Both the position numbers and the translations under genes were made by a program. The notes beneath the pieces are model-generated. The model did no database searches, was not told the DNA's origin, and saw only the letters and a list, made by a program, of their open reading frames with translations. From Flavobacterium sp. 90 (GTDB lineage Bacteria; Bacteroidota; Bacteroidia; Flavobacteriales; Flavobacteriaceae), in contig NZ_SMGE01000001.1 in NCBI RefSeq assembly GCF_004339525.1, positions 5,642,001-5,706,000 on the forward strand: DNA of 64,000 nt. The letters are read 5' to 3'. This document shows, in pieces, positions 60,557 to 64,000 of the stretch (position 1 is its first letter; each line of letters starts with the position of its first letter).

Positions 60557-62632
60557 CTACTTCTCTCCTACTTTCTCTTTCAACAAACGATCCAATTGGA
60601 ATTGCTCATCGGGGGTCAAATTAGGCAAAATTCTTTCAAATGAAACACGCATCTCTGAATTTTTTAATAAAAACCGAATTGTATCTCTTCCAAACTTAGA
60701 AAACTGCCACATATGATGCGTTGTTGCCGATACTAAATTAGTCAAAACCTGATCGTTAATAATTTTGAAGGAAATTAGTTTTTCGAGTGCATTTTGTCTT
60801 GTTGTAGCTTCGTATTTCGTAGAAGAAAAAGAAATTAATTCCGTTACTAAACCTTCGGGATTATTGCTGTAATTAGGTGTAGACAAAGCTAATGAAAGCC
60901 ACATTGTGCGAAGATTGTAATCATTGAAACCTATCCAATCTTTTGATTTATCAAGATATTCTGAGCGATGATCCGGAAAGTTTTTCCACAACCAAAACAA
61001 AGCAATTTCCTGCGTTTGATAAGACTTATCGTCAAGCAAAGTTTCATATTCTAACCTAAAATCTTCCGGAATCTTGGTTAACGTACTTGCAACATCTTGA
61101 CGAACTTGGATATTGTTTGTTTTTAAAGCTGTAATCAAAAGATCTTTTTTGGCTTCGTATTTTTCATTTACTAATTGATCTACAATTGCTTGTTTTACAC
61201 CTTGAAAAACATCTGATTCTAAAGTTTTCTTCAAAAAAACTTCTTTTTCAGACAATGGTGTTTTCTTTAATTTATCAACTTCTAAACGTATTTGAATTGC
61301 TTTGTTTTTACTTAATAAAGCATTTGCGGTTGGTGTATCAAAAACCGGTGATTCCAACCATGTTTTCTGAAATTTGTCTAAATCAAAATCAGAAACTTTC
61401 TTTATTTCGTCAAAGAAATTTTGTGTATTTACATTTTGATAGGAATACTTTTTCAAGTAGTTTTTTATCACTTTTTTGAATGCTTTATCCCCAATTGCTT
61501 CATTTAAAACAAACAATGCCCAAGCTCCTTTTTCATAAAAAGTCAGAGAACTTGCCTTAGCATTCAAAACCGGAACAGAATCTGTTCTGGAAGCAAATTT
61601 TATTTGTTGTGCAGAATCATATAATTTTGAATAAAAATAATCTTCTCCGTAAATGTCTCTTTCAGCAAGCAAGGCATAATAAGTTGCAAAACCTTCCTGA
61701 AGCCAATGATGTGTGCTGCTTTCGGCGGTAATTAAATCACCAAACCAATGATGTGCCAACTCATGTGCGTCTACATTTGTATAATTGCGATCTTCAAAAC
61801 CTATTGAATCCACTACATAACGTGTTGCAAAAAGTGTAGAAGTTGTGTTTTCCATTCCTGCATAAAGAAAATCACGAACGGGAATTTCTCTATAAATTTC
61901 CCATGGATATTTGATTCCGATTTCTTTTTCCAGAAAATCAAAAATTCGTTTTGAATAACGATATGTTGATTCGAAACGATTAACATCTTTATTCTCTAAG
62001 TAATATTCCAGCGGAATTTTTGACTTCGCAGTTAATTCTGTTTTATCATATTTACCAATCGCAAGCATTGCCAGATAAGAACTCATTGGCTTCTCCATTT
62101 CGTATTGCCATTGCGTTACGTCTCCATTTGCTGTTTTTTCCTTTAAGACTCCGTTTGAGATAACCTGATATTCTTTATTGAAAGTAATTCCGAAATTAAA
62201 AATCAGTTTTTCGTTGACATCATCAAAACTCGGAAACCAATTACTCGTATATCTTCCCTGTCCTTGTGTCCAAATCTGAACTTCTGAATTTTCTATATTG
62301 ATAAAATACAAAGCTTGTTTTGGTTTTGCCCAATAATCAAAAGTCAATACATTTTTTCCTTTCTGAAAATTATCAATAAGTTGTAATTCTTTACCTGTAT
62401 TTACAAAATTGACTTCTTTTTGATTGATTCGGATTTTTGTAAATTCCATGTTTTTTGCATCAATTTTAATCGTATCAATTGGTTTCAAAACCTCAAACTG
62501 ATATTCTACTGAACCGGCAATTGTTTTGTCCGATGTGTTTAATTTCAATTGCGCATTAACCGATTTGAAATCGACAAATTGAGTTTGTTGTGCAAAAATG
62601 AAAGTGGTAAAAAATAGAAGAATATATTTCAT
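60557..62632 (-). CDS. M1-family metalloaminopeptidase
   Basis: 691 residues. Signal peptide at 1-~15 (YILLFFTTFIFAQQ), an N-terminal beta-sandwich, the exopeptidase motif AGMENTTSTLF (GxMEN, about residue 258) and the zinc motif AHELAHHWFGDLITAESSTHHWLQEGFATYY (HExxH-x18-E) around 290-320, then a C-terminal helical domain. It removes N-terminal residues from peptides, probably in the periplasm. Its 5' end is 6 bp from the RAYT gene stop, so the two may share a transcript. Confidence 0.93.
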   Translation of the reverse strand: MKYILLFFTTFIFAQQTQFVDFKSVNAQLKLNTSDKTIAGSVEYQFEVLKPIDTIKIDAKNMEFTKIRINQKEVNFVNTGKELQLIDNFQKGKNVLTFDYWAKPKQALYFINIENSEVQIWTQGQGRYTSNWFPSFDDVNEKLIFNFGITFNKEYQVISNGVLKEKTANGDVTQWQYEMEKPMSSYLAMLAIGKYDKTELTAKSKIPLEYYLENKDVNRFESTYRYSKRIFDFLEKEIGIKYPWEIYREIPVRDFLYAGMENTTSTLFATRYVVDSIGFEDRNYTNVDAHELAHHWFGDLITAESSTHHWLQEGFATYYALLAERDIYGEDYFYSKLYDSAQQIKFASRTDSVPVLNAKASSLTFYEKGAWALFVLNEAIGDKAFKKVIKNYLKKYSYQNVNTQNFFDEIKKVSDFDLDKFQKTWLESPVFDTPTANALLSKNKAIQIRLEVDKLKKTPLSEKEVFLKKTLESDVFQGVKQAIVDQLVNEKYEAKKDLLITALKTNNIQVRQDVASTLTKIPEDFRLEYETLLDDKSYQTQEIALFWLWKNFPDHRSEYLDKSKDWIGFNDYNLRTMWLSLALSTPNYSNNPEGLVTELISFSSTKYEATTRQNALEKLISFKIINDQVLTNLVSATTHHMWQFSKFGRDTIRFLLKNSEMRVSFERILPNLTPDEQFQLDRLLKEKVGEK

Positions 62633-62638
62633 TGACGG

Positions 62639-63559
62639 TTAAAGTTTTATAGAATCCATTTCCCAAAGTCTTGGGTTGGTTTTTATATAATTATAAATAA
62701 TTTCAAATCTTTTGTGATTTCGAACAATATGATCGTGATAATTGGATTGCCATATAGATTCGATTCCATTAATTTGTTTGGTTGTTACCGATTTAAATGC
62801 CGCAACAAATGAAGATATTGAATTGGGTTTTCGTGACAATGTTGTGCTCAATGGATTTTGGTTGTCGTTTTCAATTCTACCATTTTTGTTTTCGTTTTTA
62901 CGATTCATATTACTGATTTCAATTCCATCACAATTATCATGTAGAGGCGCACGGCAGTGCGTCTCGGCAATGTTTGTTCCATTGTTTGTGTTTTTATTTG
63001 TCGATATACTGGACGGAGACGCACTGCTGTGCGCCTCTACGATATGCGATCCTACAATATCTGTGTCGACGTTATACGCATTTACTGTGTCTAATCGATT
63101 TTCATTCTCATTTCTAATTCCATCCCAATTATCACGTAGAGGCGCACAGCAGTGCGTCTCGGCAATGTTTGACTCAATCTTTGTTTCAATGTTTGTTTCA
63201 ATGTTTGTGTTTTCATTTGTCGATATACTGGACGGAGACGCACTGCTGTGCGCCTCTACGATATCTGTGTCGATTATGGGAATTTGATTATTTTGAATTT
63301 CAATTAATAAATGAATATGATTGGGCATAACAACCCAATTATGGAAAAACCAATTTTTGCGAATTTTTATTGATTTTAAAAGCTCTGTTTCGATTATTTG
63401 TCCACTCTCATTCAAGATCATTTTATCATTCTTAATAGATCCAAAAATACATTCTCTGTTTTTTGCAACTAATGTAATAAAGTAAATTGCTTCACTCGAA
63501 TAATCCCAATTTTTCAATCTTTTAGAATCAATTTTATATTTATCTTTAAATAATGTCAT
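62639..63559 (-). CDS. REP-associated tyrosine transposase (RAYT) with in-frame repeat insertions
   Basis: 306 residues against about 160-180 in typical relatives. Residues 1-~94 hold the Y1 fold with the HUH metal motif HIH (81-83) in VVMPNHIHLLIEI. The C-terminal part (~238-306) has SISSFVAAFKSVTTKQIN, SIWQSNYHDHIVRNHKRF and YIKTNPRLWEMD, with candidate catalytic tyrosines there. The ~145 residues between are low in complexity and contain two copies each of IVEAHSSASPSSIST (100-114, 173-187) and an NIAETHCxAPL segment (131-141, 196-206), encoded by two inverted-repeat DNA pairs. The frame stays open, so a functional enlarged protein is possible. It starts at ATG 63559. Confidence 0.88.
   Translation of the reverse strand: MTLFKDKYKIDSKRLKNWDYSSEAIYFITLVAKNRECIFGSIKNDKMILNESGQIIETELLKSIKIRKNWFFHNWVVMPNHIHLLIEIQNNQIPIIDTDIVEAHSSASPSSISTNENTNIETNIETKIESNIAETHCCAPLRDNWDGIRNENENRLDTVNAYNVDTDIVGSHIVEAHSSASPSSISTNKNTNNGTNIAETHCRAPLHDNCDGIEISNMNRKNENKNGRIENDNQNPLSTTLSRKPNSISSFVAAFKSVTTKQINGIESIWQSNYHDHIVRNHKRFEIIYNYIKTNPRLWEMDSIKL
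62941..63040. repeat. REP-type inverted pair, unit A, inside the RAYT coding sequence
   Basis: Two 25-base elements, 62941-62965 and 63016-63040, are reverse complements except for one base; each is itself partly palindromic around GCGCAC-GTGCG. The 50-base spacer is AT-rich. Unit A lies in a larger stretch (62921-63069) closely related to unit B (63116-63273). Pair plus spacer is a BIME-like arrangement. Confidence 0.92.
63136..63259. repeat. REP-type inverted pair, unit B, inside the RAYT coding sequence
   Basis: Elements at 63136-63160 and 63235-63259 are perfect 25-base reverse complements with a 74-base spacer containing short TTTGTTTCAATG repeats. The spacer differs in length from unit A, but both units keep the reading frame. 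Confidence 0.92.
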
Positions 63560-63649
63560 TTTTTGGCGTGTAAGAAATCCAAAGTTACAAAGGTTTCGTC
63601 AACAAATCGAACGAAATTTGTAAGTTTACCAACAGAAAATTACATTATC

Positions 63650-64000
63650 GTGTCAATACCCAAAAAAGCCATATTTAACTGGAGCAGCGGAAAAGATTCT
63701 GCACTTGCTTTGTATAAAATTTTACAAAATCCTGATTTTAAAATCGAATGTTTATTGACGAGTGTCAACCAACAATTCCGGCGTATTTCGATGCATGGCG
63801 TTCGTGTTGAATTACTTGAAAAACAGGCAACAAGTATTGGTTTACCTTTGAAAATTCTGCAAATTCCCGAAATGCCAACAATGGAAGTTTACGAAAATGT
63901 AATGACCAAAACCTTAACAGAATTAAAAGAACAAGGTATAACACATTCAATTTTTGGAGATATTTTTCTGGAAGATTTACGAAAATACCGTGAAGATCAA
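63650..64000 (+). CDS. Dph6-like ATP pyrophosphatase, N-terminal part (cut by window edge)
   Basis: 117 codons to the right edge. It starts at GTG 63650 with no in-frame ATG nearby upstream, giving SIPKKAIFNWSSGKDSALALY. SGGxDS-like SSGKDS is the PP-loop that binds ATP. Later LLTSVNQQFRRISMHGVRVELL and SIFGDIFLEDLRKYRED match the adenine-nucleotide alpha-hydrolase group often called diphthine-ammonia ligase-like. Bacteria lack diphthamide, so the true reaction is unknown. Divergent from the RAYT gene across 90 bp. Confidence 0.88.
   Translation, partial: MSIPKKAIFNWSSGKDSALALYKILQNPDFKIECLLTSVNQQFRRISMHGVRVELLEKQATSIGLPLKILQIPEMPTMEVYENVMTKTLTELKEQGITHSIFGDIFLEDLRKYREDQ

Noticed and set aside
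60254..60643. 129-codon plus-strand frame overlapping the patatin start and the tandem array.
   Set aside because: Its product is made of repeated Leu/Phe/Tyr/Ser-rich stretches from the 14-bp array and it lies antisense to two clear genes.
62742..63287. A 181-codon open frame on the plus strand across the RAYT gene.
   Set aside because: It is opposite a recognisable RAYT and is kept open by the repeat units; its product has no recognisable motif.

Overview
The window is a 64 kb chromosomal piece from a member of the Bacteroidota, most likely the genus Flavobacterium or a close relative. The signs are low G+C, promoters of the TTG / TAnnTTTG type with weak Shine-Dalgarno sites, a SusC/SusD pair run by a FecI/FecR-type sigma and anti-sigma pair, PorX (a regulator of type IX secretion), an LpxC-FabZ fusion, and the gene order porX - tsaE - alanine dehydrogenase. 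No rRNA, tRNA or CRISPR array is visible.

Layout. 1-1.7 kb: start of a histidine operon (hisG, partial hisD) behind a leader peptide with five His codons and an attenuator. 1.8-6.1 kb: an OmpR-type two-component pair divergent from an LtaS-like membrane phosphotransferase, with three 11-bp-spaced TTAAG sites between them. 6.5-16.3 kb: secreted nuclease, GH5 hydrolase, YeiH/LysR pair, hypothetical genes, a large VWA-like membrane protein and fabG. 16.5 kb: a small four-cysteine peptide with a bacteriocin-type leader. 16.9-26.6 kb: one nutrient-uptake locus (sigma factor, anti-sigma, SusC, SusD, zinc metallopeptidase lipoprotein, DUF4302 lipoprotein). 26.9-35.2 kb: sucD and the lipid A genes (lpxD, lpxC/fabZ, lpxA, a second lpxD-like gene) with efp. 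35.4-40.8 kb: porX, TPR protein, tsaE, GNAT, alanine dehydrogenase, a DUF4258-like protein. 41-43.9 kb: ung and a MutS2-like gene. 44-47 kb: two nearly identical IS481-like elements in opposite orientation around a DCC-family gene. 47-57.2 kb: ettA, holA, a glycosyltransferase, OmpA lipoprotein, tsaC-like, uvrD/pcrA, TSUP transporter. 57.3-62.6 kb: hypothetical genes, a patatin operon, an M1 aminopeptidase. 62.6-63.6 kb: a REP-associated tyrosine transposase (RAYT). 63.65 kb to the end: a partial Dph6-like gene.

Most of the genes are core functions. The unusual content is in peptides, repeats and mobile DNA. (1) Both IS481-like copies sit at the same position, with the same GAAAT duplication, in two copies of a ~100-bp palindromic repeat; two further copies of that repeat are empty. 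(2) The RAYT gene carries two copies of an inverted-repeat pair inside its own reading frame, adding about 145 residues between its HUH motif and its C-terminal part. (3) The his leader has a complete visible attenuation logic. (4) The 66-residue peptide has a bacteriocin-type leader with no exporter nearby. Two small hypothetical genes are each bracketed by inverted copies of intergenic repeats.
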